Of a DNA stretch of 64,000 bases, positions 1-10,593 are shown in pieces. This stretch comes from Streptomyces antarcticus (GTDB lineage Bacteria > Actinomycetota > Actinomycetes > Streptomycetales > Streptomycetaceae). Within the stretch, counting starts at the first letter, position 1. Every line of letters starts with the position of its first letter. The translations under genes and the position numbers were made by a program. Location: the NCBI RefSeq assembly GCF_026627255.1, contig NZ_JAPNLM010000019.1, positions 1 through 64,000 of the forward strand. The letters run 5' to 3'. Below the pieces are notes generated by a model. The model worked only from the letters and a program-made list of their open reading frames with translations. It did not search any database and was not told where the DNA came from.

Positions 1-27
1 GCACGCCGTGACGTCCCGGCGGGGGCC

Positions 28-146
28 GGTGCCGGTGCCTGCGGCTGGGCCTGCGGCCGGGCATCGGGGCTCCGCCCCGGACCCCGCGCCTCAAACGCCG
101 GCGGGGCTGGATTTGGCTCCGGTTCGTGGTGCCGGTGCCTGCGGCC
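28..146. repeat. Dispersed intergenic repeat flanked by 18-bp direct repeats
   Basis: Non-coding DNA upstream of alr. Positions 64-114 contain a GC-rich sequence with an inner stem (GGGGCTCCGCCCC) followed by CTCAAACGCCGG and GGGGCTGGATTT. From memory this resembles a short element found many times between genes in Streptomyces genomes. It is bracketed by two perfect copies of an 18-bp direct repeat, GGTGCCGGTGCCTGCGGC, at 28-45 and 128-145, exactly 100 bp apart. The repeat identity is established only by recollection; the direct repeats and the stem are seen directly. No gene is apparent in 1-181. Confidence 0.55.
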
Positions 147-181
147 GGGGCGCGTAACCGGGGTCTGAGAGACTGTGGGCG

Positions 182-1318
182 ATGAACGAGACACCGACGC
201 GCGTGTACGCCGAGATCGATCTTGATGCCGTACGGGAGAACGTGCGCGCCCTGCGCGAGCGGGCGCCCCGGGCCGAGTTGATGGCCGTGGTCAAGTCGAA
301 CGCCTACGGGCACGGAGCCCTGGAGTGCGCCCGGGCCGCCCAGGAGGCCGGTGCCGCCTGGCTCGGGACCGCCACCCCCGAGGAGGCGCTCGCGTTGCGC
401 GCCGCCGGGATCCGGGGGCGGATCATGTGCTGGCTGTGGACCCCCGGCGGGCCCTGGCGCGAGGCGGTCGAGGCCGACGTCGACGTGGCCGTGAGCGGGA
501 TGTGGGCCCTGGACGAGGTGCGCGCCGCCGCGCGTGCGGCCGGGCGTACCGCGCGCATCCAGCTCAAGGCCGACACCGGCCTCGGCCGCAACGGCTGCCA
601 GCCCGCCGACTGGGCGGAACTGGTCGGCGCCGCCGTGGCCGCGCAGGCCGAGGGGACCGTCCGGGTCACCGGCGTCTGGTCGCACTTCGCCTGCGCCGAC
701 GAGCCCGGCCACCCCTCCATCCAGCTCCAGCTCACCGCCTTCCGCGACATGCTCGCGTACGCCGAGAAGGAGGGCGTGGACCCCGAGGTCCGGCACATCG
801 CCAACTCGCCGGCCACGCTCACCCTCCCCGAGTCCCACTTCGACCTCGTGCGCTGCGGGGTCGCCGTCTACGGCCTGTCGCCCGCGCCCGAGCTCGGCAC
901 CCCGGCCCAGCTCGGCCTGCGGCCGGCGATGACGCTCAGGGCCTCGCTCGCGCTGGTCAAGACGGTCCCCGCCGGTCACGGCGTGAGCTACGGCCACCAC
1001 TACGTCACCGACGCCGAGACCACCCTCGCCCTGATCCCGGCCGGCTACGCCGACGGCATCCCGCGGCACGCCTCCGGCCGCGGGCCGGTGCTGGTCGGCG
1101 GCACGGTCCGCCACGTCGCCGGGCGCGTCGCCATGGACCAGTTCGTGGTCGACCTCGGGGCCGACACGGCCCGCGTCGGCGACGAGGCCGTCATCTTCGG
1201 CGACGCGGAGCGCGGCGAACCCACCGCCGAGGACTGGGCACAGGCCGCGGACACCATCGCGTATGAGATCGTCACCCGTATCGGGGGGCGCGTGCCCCGG
1301 GTGTACCTGGGCGGCTGA
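182..1318 (+). CDS. alr: Alanine racemase
   Basis: PLP-dependent racemase that interconverts L- and D-alanine and supplies D-Ala for peptidoglycan. The 378-residue length is normal for the family. The N-terminal TIM barrel carries the PLP lysine K38 in the motif AVVKSNAYGHG. The C-terminal beta domain carries the second catalytic base, Y270, in VSYGHHY, and the conserved VAMDQFVVDLG segment. The ATG at 182 matches the family N-terminus; only a weak GGGCG precedes it. It heads a rightward run with the downstream hydrolase and tsaE, a neighbourhood conserved in actinobacteria. Identification is secure; the exact start is likely but not proven. Confidence 0.97.
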   Translation: MNETPTRVYAEIDLDAVRENVRALRERAPRAELMAVVKSNAYGHGALECARAAQEAGAAWLGTATPEEALALRAAGIRGRIMCWLWTPGGPWREAVEADVDVAVSGMWALDEVRAAARAAGRTARIQLKADTGLGRNGCQPADWAELVGAAVAAQAEGTVRVTGVWSHFACADEPGHPSIQLQLTAFRDMLAYAEKEGVDPEVRHIANSPATLTLPESHFDLVRCGVAVYGLSPAPELGTPAQLGLRPAMTLRASLALVKTVPAGHGVSYGHHYVTDAETTLALIPAGYADGIPRHASGRGPVLVGGTVRHVAGRVAMDQFVVDLGADTARVGDEAVIFGDAERGEPTAEDWAQAADTIAYEIVTRIGGRVPRVYLGG

Positions 1319-1338
1319 GGCCGAGTGAGGGCGGCGGC

Positions 1339-2526
1339 GTGAGCGAGAACTGGCGCAAGGCCGGCTGGGCCGGAGCCGCCATCGGCGTGATGGCGGCGGG
1401 CGCGGCGGCCGGTGTCGCCGTCGAACGGATCACCGTCGGGCGCGGCATGCGCATGAAGGCGCGCCTGGCCCTCGACGCCGCCGGGGACTACGGCTCCCTG
1501 CGCGGCACCGAGGGCACCTGCCGGGCCGAGGACGGCACCGAGCTCTACTACGAGGTCGACGAGGTGCCGGGTGACGCGACGGCCAAGCGCCGGCTGCGCC
1601 GCAAGCCGGCGCCCCCGGCCACCGTCGTGTTCTGCCACGGCTACTGCCTCGGCCAGGACTCCTGGCACTTCCAGCGCGCCGCGCTGCGCGGGGTGGTCCG
1701 CGCCGTCTACTGGGACCAGCGCAGCCACGGCCGCAGCGCGCGCGGCCTCGCCCAGGCGGACGGCGAGCCGGTGACCATCGAGCAGCTGGGCCGGGACCTG
1801 AAGGCCGTACTCGACGCCACGGCCCCCGAGGGCCCGCTGATCCTCGTCGGTCACTCGATGGGCGGCATGACCATCATGGGACTGGCCGAGCTGTTCCCCG
1901 ACCTGGTGCGCGAGCGCGTCGTCGGCGTGGCCCTGGTCGGCACGTCCAGCGGCCGCCTCGGCGAGGTGACGTACGGGCTCCCCACGGTCGGCCTGGGCGC
2001 GGTGCGCCGGTTCCTGCCGGGCGTGCTCAAGGCCCTCGGCTCGCAGGTGGAGCTGGTGGAGAAGGGCCGCAGGGCCACCGCCGACCTCTTCGCGGGCATG
2101 ATCAAGATGTACTCGTTCGGCTCCCGGGACGTCGATCCGGGCGTCGCGCGGTTCGCGGAGCGCCTCATCGAGGCCACCCCGATCGACGTGGTCGCCGAGT
2201 TCTACCCGGCCTTCCAGACCCACGACAAGACCGTCGCCCTCCAGCGGTTCGCGGACATCCCGGTCACCGTCATCGCCGGGGACCGGGACATGATCACCCC
2301 GCTCGCGCACAGCGAGGCCATCAAGGAGGCGCTGCCGGGCGCCGAGCTGGTGGTCCTGGAGTCCGCCGGCCACCTGATGATGCTGGAGCAGCCGGAGACC
2401 GTGACCCGGCTGCTCACCGAGCTGCTCGCGCGCACCGGCGCGGTCCCGGCCCCGGCAGCGGCTAACGTTGGCGGGCATGGAAGAAGTACCGCTGGAAGCG
2501 CCCCGAGGCCCGGCCCCGGCAGCTGA
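1339..2526 (+). CDS. Membrane-anchored alpha/beta-fold hydrolase
   Basis: A 395-residue protein with an N-terminal hydrophobic segment (about residues 9-30, rich in Ala and Gly) that could be a membrane anchor, followed by an alpha/beta hydrolase domain. The nucleophile elbow GHSMGG places the serine at S173. A YWDQRSHGRS segment precedes it, and an acid-bearing strand (VTVIAGDRDMITP) and histidine (ESAGHLMMLEQPE) follow, completing a plausible triad. The substrate cannot be read from sequence. The GTG start lies 20 bp after the alr stop, and the 3' end overlaps the tsaE start by 50 bp, suggesting co-transcription and coupled translation. Such a hydrolase between alr and tsaE is common in streptomycetes. 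Confidence 0.9.
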   Translation: MSENWRKAGWAGAAIGVMAAGAAAGVAVERITVGRGMRMKARLALDAAGDYGSLRGTEGTCRAEDGTELYYEVDEVPGDATAKRRLRRKPAPPATVVFCHGYCLGQDSWHFQRAALRGVVRAVYWDQRSHGRSARGLAQADGEPVTIEQLGRDLKAVLDATAPEGPLILVGHSMGGMTIMGLAELFPDLVRERVVGVALVGTSSGRLGEVTYGLPTVGLGAVRRFLPGVLKALGSQVELVEKGRRATADLFAGMIKMYSFGSRDVDPGVARFAERLIEATPIDVVAEFYPAFQTHDKTVALQRFADIPVTVIAGDRDMITPLAHSEAIKEALPGAELVVLESAGHLMMLEQPETVTRLLTELLARTGAVPAPAAANVGGHGRSTAGSAPRPGPGS

Positions 2527-3043
2527 GGCCGGCGTCCGCGCCGAAACCCTGATCACCGTCGACTCCCCGGACGCCATGCGCGGGCTGGGCCTCAGGATCG
2601 CGGGGCTGCTGCGCCCCGGCGACCTGGTGCTGCTGACCGGGGAGCTGGGCGCCGGCAAGACGACCCTGACCCGCGGCCTCGGCGAGGGCCTGGGCGTGCG
2701 CGGGGCCGTGACCTCGCCGACCTTCGTGATCGCCCGCGTGCACCCGCCGCTGGGCGACGGTCCGGCGCTCGTGCACGTGGACGCGTACCGCCTGGGCGGC
2801 GGGCTGGACGAGATGGAGGACCTGGACCTGGACGTCTCGCTGCCCGAGTCCGTGGTCGTCGTGGAGTGGGGCGACGGCAAGGTCGAGGAGCTCTCGGACG
2901 ACCGGCTGCACGTGGTGATCGAGCGGGCCGTCGGCCACGAGGAGGTCCTGGACGACGTACGTCAGGTCTCGGTCCGCGGGATCGGAGCCCGCTGGGGCGC
3001 CGGCGCCGGGCTGGAAGCCCTGGCGGGAGCCCTGTCGGAGTAA
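2477..3043 (+). CDS. tsaE: tRNA t6A biosynthesis ATPase TsaE
   Basis: P-loop ATPase of the TsaB-TsaD-TsaE complex, which helps transfer threonylcarbamoyl to A37 of ANN-decoding tRNAs. The 188-residue protein has a Walker A motif GELGAGKTT with K61, then the family signature TSPTFVIARVH and VHVDAYRLGG, and a Walker B-like VVVVEWGDG. The ATG at 2477 lies inside the 3' end of the preceding hydrolase gene; a TTG at 2468 is in frame but less likely. tsaB, rimI and tsaD follow a little further on, so most of the t6A machinery is here. Confidence 0.95.
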   Translation: MEEVPLEAPRGPAPAAEAGVRAETLITVDSPDAMRGLGLRIAGLLRPGDLVLLTGELGAGKTTLTRGLGEGLGVRGAVTSPTFVIARVHPPLGDGPALVHVDAYRLGGGLDEMEDLDLDVSLPESVVVVEWGDGKVEELSDDRLHVVIERAVGHEEVLDDVRQVSVRGIGARWGAGAGLEALAGALSE

Positions 3044-3161
3044 CGGTCGGCGCACCGGACGGGGCCGGGTCGGGACCTGGGTCCGGGAGGACGTACCGAC
3101 AACTCGTCGGGAACATATTGCGCTGGTGGCGGCGCTCGTGGTGACATGGTACCGAGACTTT

Positions 3162-3177
3162 CTTAGGTAGGCCTAAG
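3162..3177. promoter_or_regulatory. Iron-box-like imperfect palindrome
   Basis: The 16-bp sequence CTTAGGTAGGCCTAAG is an interrupted palindrome with TTAGG and CCTAA half-sites. It lies 30 bp upstream of the small ORF at 3207. The half-sites match those of DtxR/IdeR/DmdR iron boxes, but the spacing is shorter than the usual 19-bp box, so iron control is only a suggestion. Confidence 0.3.
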
Positions 3178-3206
3178 TTCGGCGTCACCGGGCCCCAGGA
3201 GGCACC

Positions 3207-3410
3207 ATGCCGGCACCAGCAGGAGCACAGCGCCACCCCCGCCCGTCCGCCGTGTCCATGCGGGCGCTGTTCGCCGCGGGGGCGGCCGCCACCGCCGTCT
3301 CGACGCCGCCCGCGCGGCGGCGCGCGCCCGACGCGCCCGCGCCGGAGGCCGCCGTACGCGAAGAGGCCGCCGTACGCGAAGAGGCCGCTCCGGAGTCCGA
3401 AGCGGCCTGA
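3207..3410 (+). CDS. Small Ala-rich protein of unknown function
   Basis: A 67-codon ORF with a strong ribosome-binding site (AGGAGG, 5 bp before the ATG) and a palindromic candidate operator upstream. The product is very Ala- and Pro-rich. A short hydrophobic stretch (MRALFAAGAAATAV) might be a weak signal or anchor, and the C-terminus holds two exact repeats EAAVRE. The DNA shows an 18-bp tandem repeat, GAGGCCGCCGTACGCGAA, at 3345-3362 and 3363-3380 with a partial third copy. I do not recognise the protein. The good RBS argues for translation; the low complexity keeps confidence moderate. Confidence 0.5.
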   Translation: MPAPAGAQRHPRPSAVSMRALFAAGAAATAVSTPPARRRAPDAPAPEAAVREEAAVREEAAPESEAA

Positions 3411-3482
3411 GTAGCACGTTGGGGTGAATCGGCGGGCGGGCCGGGAGGGCGGCGCCCGCCGCGTCCGCCGGCCGAGCCGCCG

Positions 3483-4040
3483 TCAGGGGACGACGACCAC
3501 CTTGGAGTTGATCGTCGCGAAGGCCCACATCGCGTCGCCGTCAGCGCGCGCCATGCGGATGCCGCCGGTCTTCCTGGACGGGTCCGGATCCGGGGTCGCG
3601 CCGTCCAAGCGGGCGCTGAAGCCCAGCACGACGCCCTCGACGGTCGCGAACCGCACCACGTGCTCGATCGGTACCCCGTCCGAGCCGGTGACGGCGCCCG
3701 AGCGGGAACCGACCGCGTAGGTGCCCACGGCCGGGTGCACCGTGCTGGGGACCACCGGGAACGACTTGACGGGCTGCGCAGGATCGCCGACCAGCCACAC
3801 CCGCTTCTGGCCCACCGAGTACACGACCCGCACCCCGGTGCCGGAGCCCTCGGGCACGGCCGCCGGCTTCGAGGGGTCCTGCTTCGCGGCGGGCTGGCTC
3901 GCGACGGGCGCCGGGTCCTGCGGGGCGGCCCGCGGAACGCGCGGGGGCGCCGACGCCGAGGCCTGGTAGCCGAGGAAGCCGACGGCCGCGATCGCCGCGG
4001 CGGTGAGCCCGGCCACGATTCCCGAGCTGCTGCGTGCCAC
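3483..4040 (-). CDS. Secreted L,D-transpeptidase-like protein lacking the catalytic Cys
   Basis: Leftward gene of 185 residues starting at GTG (4040), with GAGAGG about 9 bp upstream. An N-terminal hydrophobic segment (GIVAGLTAAAIAAVGFLGY) acts as a signal anchor and is followed by a Pro/Ala linker. The C-terminal about 110 residues resemble the YkuD fold: VRVVYSVGQKRVWLV, PVVPSTVHPAVGTYAVGSR, then HVVRFA and GGIRMARADGDAMWAF. In active L,D-transpeptidases the last region reads SHGC-I/V-R; here the corresponding stretch is TGGIRM, with no cysteine anywhere. It therefore looks like a non-catalytic relative, perhaps a wall-binding or regulatory protein. It is transcribed against the flanking t6A genes. 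Confidence 0.8.
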   Translation of the reverse strand: MARSSSGIVAGLTAAAIAAVGFLGYQASASAPPRVPRAAPQDPAPVASQPAAKQDPSKPAAVPEGSGTGVRVVYSVGQKRVWLVGDPAQPVKSFPVVPSTVHPAVGTYAVGSRSGAVTGSDGVPIEHVVRFATVEGVVLGFSARLDGATPDPDPSRKTGGIRMARADGDAMWAFATINSKVVVVP

Positions 4041-4154
4041 CTTGCTCCACCTCTCGCGCCTGACCCCGTTGGGTACCTCGGTCGAAAGGTAGCAGCCGGG
4101 CCGCTCCGCGACCGGCCGCGAGGGGCCGGGGCCCTGGAGTCGTAGGCTGTTCGC

Positions 4155-4817
4155 GTGCTCTTGCTCGCTGTAGATACCGCCACGCCCGCCGTCACCGTCG
4201 CCCTGCACGACGGCGAGTCCGTCCTCGCCGAGTCCCACCAGGTCGACGCCCGCCGCCACGGGGAGCTGCTGCTGCCCTCCGTGGACAGGGTGCTCGCCGA
4301 GGCCGGCCTGAAGCTCGACGCCGTCACCGGCATCGTCGTCGGCGTCGGCCCCGGCCCGTACACGGGGCTGCGCGTCGGCCTGGTCACCGCCGCCACCTTC
4401 GCCGCCGTGCTCGGCGTGCCGGTGCACGGCCTGTGCACCCTGGACGGCCTCGCGTACGCCGCCGGCGCCGCCGGGGTCGAGGGCCCCTTCACCGTCGCCA
4501 CCGACGCGCGGCGCAAGGAGGTCTACTGGGCCCGGTACGAGGACCCCCTCACGCGCGTCGGCGAGCCCGCCGTGGACCGCCCCGCCGACATCGCCGAGGA
4601 GGTCGCGGGCCTCCCCGCAGTCGGCCAGGGCGCCCTGCTCTACCCCGAGGTCTTCCCGGACGCGCGCGCCCCCGAGCACCAGTCGGCGGCCGCCCTCGCG
4701 GCCCTGGCCGCGCGGCGCCTGGCCGCCGGGGAGGCGTTCCTGCCGCCCACCCCCCTCTACCTGCGCCGGCCCGACGCGCAGGTGCCCAAGAACTACAAGG
4801 TGGTCACCCCCCAGTGA
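4155..4817 (+). CDS. tsaB: tRNA t6A complex subunit TsaB
   Basis: ASKHA-fold partner of TsaD in threonylcarbamoyl-adenosine (t6A37) synthesis. The 220-residue length is typical. It begins MLLLAVDTATPAVTVAL, the phosphate-1-like motif, and carries the family hallmark GVGPGPYTGLRVG. The ATG is preceded by GTG codons in other frames; 4155 gives the expected N-terminus. Its stop overlaps the rimI start (GTGA), so tsaB, rimI and tsaD are translationally coupled. Confidence 0.95.
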   Translation: MLLLAVDTATPAVTVALHDGESVLAESHQVDARRHGELLLPSVDRVLAEAGLKLDAVTGIVVGVGPGPYTGLRVGLVTAATFAAVLGVPVHGLCTLDGLAYAAGAAGVEGPFTVATDARRKEVYWARYEDPLTRVGEPAVDRPADIAEEVAGLPAVGQGALLYPEVFPDARAPEHQSAAALAALAARRLAAGEAFLPPTPLYLRRPDAQVPKNYKVVTPQ

Positions 4818-5335
4818 CGGCCGCCGCCCCCGCCTCCGACGCCGTCCTGCGCGACATGCGCTGGTGGGACATCGGGCCCGTGCTGGAGCTTGAGCACGAG
4901 CTCTTCCCCGACGACGCCTGGTCGGCCGGCATGTTCTGGTCCGAGCTGGCCCACGCGCGCGGTCCGCGGGCCACGCGCCGCTACCTCGTCGCCGAGGACG
5001 GACAGGGCCGCCTGGTGGGCTACGCCGGGCTGGCCGCCGCCGGCGACCTGGCTGACGTACAGACCATCGCGGCGGCCCGCGACCAGTGGGGCACCGGGCT
5101 CGGCGCCCGGCTGCTGACCGAACTGCTGCGCGCCGCCACCGCGTTCGAATGCGCCGAGGTGCTGCTGGAGGTACGGGTGGACAACACCCGCGCCCAGAAG
5201 CTCTACGAGCGCTTCGGCTTCGAGCCCATCGGCTTCCGCCGCGGCTACTACCAGCCCGGCAACGTCGACGCGCTCGTCATGCGACTGACCGACCCCGCGC
5301 AAGCACGAACTGAGAGCAGTGAGAGCAATGGCTGA
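4814..5335 (+). CDS. rimI: Ribosomal-protein S18-alanine N-acetyltransferase (RimI-type GNAT)
   Basis: GNAT acetyltransferase of 173 residues. It has the acetyl-CoA pyrophosphate-binding region (ARDQWGTGLGARLL, corresponding to Q/R-x-x-G-x-G/A) and the C-terminal LYERFGFEPIGFRRGYYQP typical of RimI. The GTG start at 4814 shares four bases with the tsaB stop, and its own stop overlaps the tsaD ATG (ATGGCTGA). In many bacteria rimI sits between tsaB and tsaD, as here. The true substrate (S18 or other N-termini) cannot be read from sequence. Confidence 0.92.
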   Translation: MTAAAPASDAVLRDMRWWDIGPVLELEHELFPDDAWSAGMFWSELAHARGPRATRRYLVAEDGQGRLVGYAGLAAAGDLADVQTIAAARDQWGTGLGARLLTELLRAATAFECAEVLLEVRVDNTRAQKLYERFGFEPIGFRRGYYQPGNVDALVMRLTDPAQARTESSESNG

Positions 5336-6497
5336 CGAACCACTCGTCCTCGGAATCGAGACCTCCTGCGACGAGACCGGCGTCGGCGTCGTCCGCGGCA
5401 CGACCCTGCTCGCGGACGCCATCGCCTCCAGCGTCGACGAGCACGCCCGCTTCGGCGGCGTCGTCCCCGAGGTCGCCTCCCGCGCCCACCTGGAGGCGAT
5501 GGTCCCGACCATCGAGCGCGCCCTGAAGGAGGCCGGGGTCAGCGCCCGCGACCTCGACGGGATCGCGGTCACGGCGGGCCCCGGGCTCGCGGGGGCGCTG
5601 CTGGTGGGCGTCTCGGCGGCCAAGGCGTACGCGTACGCGCTCGGCAAGCCGCTGTACGGGGTCAACCACCTGGCCTCGCACATCTGCGTGGACCAGCTGG
5701 AGCACGGGCCGCTGCCGGAGCCGACCATGGCGCTGCTGGTGTCCGGCGGGCACTCCTCGCTGCTGCTGGCCCCCGACATCACCTCCGACGTACGGCCGCT
5801 GGGCGCGACCATCGACGACGCGGCAGGCGAGGCCTTCGACAAGATCGCGCGCGTGCTCCAGCTGGGCTTCCCCGGCGGCCCGGTCATCGACCGGCTCGCG
5901 CGCGAGGGCGACCCGAAGGCGATCAACTTCCCGCGCGGGCTGACCGGGCCGCGCGACGCGGCGTACGACTTCTCCTTCTCGGGGCTCAAGACGGCCGTCG
6001 CCCGCTGGATCGAGGCGAAGCGCAAGGCCGGCGAGGACGTGCCGGTGCGCGACGTGGCGGCTTCCTTCCAGGAGGCCGTCGTGGACGTGCTGACCCGCAA
6101 GGCCGTCCGGGCCTGCAAGGACGAGGGCGTCGACCACCTGATGATCGGCGGCGGGGTGGCGGCGAACTCGCGGCTGCGCGCGCTCGCCCAGGAGCGCTGC
6201 GACGCCGCGGGGATCGTCCTGCGGGTGCCGCGGCCGGGGCTGTGCACGGACAACGGGGCGATGGTCGCGGCGCTGGGCGCGGAGATGGTCAAGCGCAACC
6301 GGGCGCCCTCGGACTGGGACCTGTCGGCGGACTCCTCGCTGCCGGTGACCGACCCGCACGTGCCGGGCACCGGGCACGACCACGACCACGGCCATGACCA
6401 CGCGGACGGCCAGGGCCACGGCCAGGGTCAGGGCCACGCGCACTCCCACGACCACGATCACGTGCACGAGCTGAGCAAGGACAACCTGTACTCATGA
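5328..6497 (+). CDS. tsaD: tRNA N6-adenosine threonylcarbamoyltransferase TsaD with His-rich C-terminal tail
   Basis: Catalytic subunit of t6A synthesis. From the ATG at 5328 it is 389 residues: LGIETSCDETGVGV, the metal-ligand motif HLASH, LLVSGGHSSLLL, IGGGVAANSRLR and GLCTDNGAM are all present. A GTG at 5319 is a possible alternative start. Unusually, residues about 344-381 form a tail with 13 histidines mixed with Asp, Gly and Gln (for example GHDHDHGHDH and HSHDHDHVHE), after the end of the normal fold. Such a tail could bind Ni, Co or Zn and recalls the His tail of GroEL1 in this same window. The stop overlaps the next ATG (ATGA). Confidence 0.96.
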   Translation: MADEPLVLGIETSCDETGVGVVRGTTLLADAIASSVDEHARFGGVVPEVASRAHLEAMVPTIERALKEAGVSARDLDGIAVTAGPGLAGALLVGVSAAKAYAYALGKPLYGVNHLASHICVDQLEHGPLPEPTMALLVSGGHSSLLLAPDITSDVRPLGATIDDAAGEAFDKIARVLQLGFPGGPVIDRLAREGDPKAINFPRGLTGPRDAAYDFSFSGLKTAVARWIEAKRKAGEDVPVRDVAASFQEAVVDVLTRKAVRACKDEGVDHLMIGGGVAANSRLRALAQERCDAAGIVLRVPRPGLCTDNGAMVAALGAEMVKRNRAPSDWDLSADSSLPVTDPHVPGTGHDHDHGHDHADGQGHGQGQGHAHSHDHDHVHELSKDNLYS

Positions 6498-6766
6498 GCA
6501 CCGTCGCGCTGATGTGGGAGGCCCGGGCAGCCGACGGGCGGGGCAACGAGCTCCTGGAGTGGGCCCGTTCCCAGATCCTGGCCCGCGAGCCGGTGCGCCG
6601 CGAGGTGTTCCGGGCGCCGCAGGACCGGGTGCTCGTGATCACCTGGTGGGAGGCGGCCGAGGGCGTGGCCGCGGACCTGCCCGAACTGCCGGAGCCCGCG
6701 GCCGACCTGATCACGCGGGCGGTGCACCGCTGGCGGTTCGAGTCGGTGGAGGTCGGCGAGGGCTGA
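6494..6766 (+). CDS. Conserved small protein coupled to tsaD
   Basis: A 90-residue ORF whose ATG overlaps the tsaD stop, so it is probably translated by coupling. The sequence is hydrophilic with several Trp residues (LMWEARAADGR, ITWWEAAEG, HRWRFESVEV) and looks like a small alpha/beta ferredoxin-like domain, perhaps of the dimeric-barrel type; that fold guess is inference. No catalytic motif is visible. It ends the rightward t6A operon, 42 bp from the end of the opposing methyltransferase gene. Confidence 0.75.
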   Translation: MSTVALMWEARAADGRGNELLEWARSQILAREPVRREVFRAPQDRVLVITWWEAAEGVAADLPELPEPAADLITRAVHRWRFESVEVGEG

Positions 6767-6808
6767 GCCGCCCGGCCCGGGCCTCCCGGCCGTGGTTCCG
6801 GCCGCCGC

Positions 6809-8005
6809 TCAGCGCGGGGGCCGCGCCGCGGGGGCCGGGGCGGGCGAGCCGATCAGCATCGACGGAGCCCCCGCGACCCGGGTCAGGAAGACGGTCGCGG
6901 AGTTCGGCCCCTGCGGCTTGACCTTCCGGCGCAGCTCCTCGGGCTCGATCGCGGAACCGCGCTTCTTCACGGTCAGGATGCCGACCCCGCGCTCGCGCAG
7001 CAGCGCCTTCAGCTTCTTGAGGCCGAAGGGCAGCACGTCGGTGATCTCGTACGCCGTCGCGTACGGGGTCGCGCGCAGCTCGTCGGCGGTGATGTAGGCG
7101 ATGGTCGGGTCGATCAGCCTGCCGTCCAGCTGCTCGGCGACCTCGGCGACGAGGTGGGCGCGGATGACGGCGCCGTCGGGCTCGTAGAGCCACCGGCCGA
7201 CCGGCCCCGCCTCCGGGTCGGGCAGCGGCGCGGCGGTCACCAGCCCGCGCGGCCCCGGCAGCAGGGTGGCGCGGATCGTGCCGGGTGCGGTGCCGAACCA
7301 GAGCACGGCCTCCTTGACGTCCCCGCCGTCCGAGATCCATTCGGCCTCGGCCTCGGCGGGCACCGCCTCGTGCGGGACGCCGGGGGCGATCTTTACGGCG
7401 GCGTACTTCGCCGCGCGGGCCGTCTCCACCGCCCAGGACAGGGGCGGCGAGTAGGACTCCGGGTCGAAGACGCGGCCGCGCCCCCCGCGCCGCGCGGGGT
7501 CGATGAACACGGCGTCGTACGCGGACACGTCCACGTCCGTGACGTCCGCCTCCCGGACCTCGATCAGGTCCGCCAGCCCCAGCGCTCCGGCGTTGGCCCG
7601 TGCCACGGCCACGGTCAGCGGGTCGCGGTCCACCGCCAGCACCCGGATGCCGAGCCGCGCCAGGGCCAGGGCGTCCCCGCCGATGCCGCAGCACAGGTCG
7701 GCGACGCCGCGCACGCCGAGGGCGGCGAGCCGCCCGGCGCGGTACGAGGCCACGGAAGCGCGGGTGGCCATCTCGCCGCCGCCGGGGGTGAAGAACATCC
7801 GGAAGGCGTCCTCCTCGCCGAACTTCGCCACCGCCCGCTGCCGCAGCCGGGCCTGCCCCAGCGCGGCGGAGACGAGCGCGGCGGGGTGCTCGCGGCGCAG
7901 CCGGGTGGCGAGCGCCAGCTCCTGGGCGGGGTCGTGGTCGCGGAGCGAGTCGAGGAGGGCGGTGCCCTCGGGGGTGAGGAGGGCGGCGAAGTCTTCGGGG
8001 GTCAC
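6809..8005 (-). CDS. Class I SAM-dependent methyltransferase with THUMP-like domain
   Basis: Leftward gene, 398 residues from GTG 8005 (an in-frame ATG at 8053 is the alternative). The middle carries SAM motif I (VADLCCGIGGDALAL), an acidic loop (VLAVDRDP) and a motif IV DAVFIDPARR. The C-terminal part (ITADELRATPYATAYEI, LLRERGVGILTVKKRG) matches the THUMP-like domain found with this methyltransferase family. RNA is the likely substrate by family analogy, but the target base is unknown. It lies just after the t6A genes on the opposite strand. Confidence 0.88.
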   Translation of the reverse strand: MTPEDFAALLTPEGTALLDSLRDHDPAQELALATRLRREHPAALVSAALGQARLRQRAVAKFGEEDAFRMFFTPGGGEMATRASVASYRAGRLAALGVRGVADLCCGIGGDALALARLGIRVLAVDRDPLTVAVARANAGALGLADLIEVREADVTDVDVSAYDAVFIDPARRGGRGRVFDPESYSPPLSWAVETARAAKYAAVKIAPGVPHEAVPAEAEAEWISDGGDVKEAVLWFGTAPGTIRATLLPGPRGLVTAAPLPDPEAGPVGRWLYEPDGAVIRAHLVAEVAEQLDGRLIDPTIAYITADELRATPYATAYEITDVLPFGLKKLKALLRERGVGILTVKKRGSAIEPEELRRKVKPQGPNSATVFLTRVAGAPSMLIGSPAPAPAARPPR

Positions 8006-8110
8006 GGGTCCATTGTCGGCGACGCCGCGGCCCGGGTACCCCGAGGCGACCACCGCCCCCGGCCCCCGGCCGCCGCCCCCGGCCCCCGGCCCCCGCGCCC
8101 CGCGCCGCGG

Positions 8111-10519
<2,409 letters not shown>

Positions 10520-10593
10520 CCTGTCCTGACTCTCCATCACTGTGGGGCGGGCGGTGCCGGTCGGTCGGTGTCGGTCGGTGCCGCGCGAGGGTC

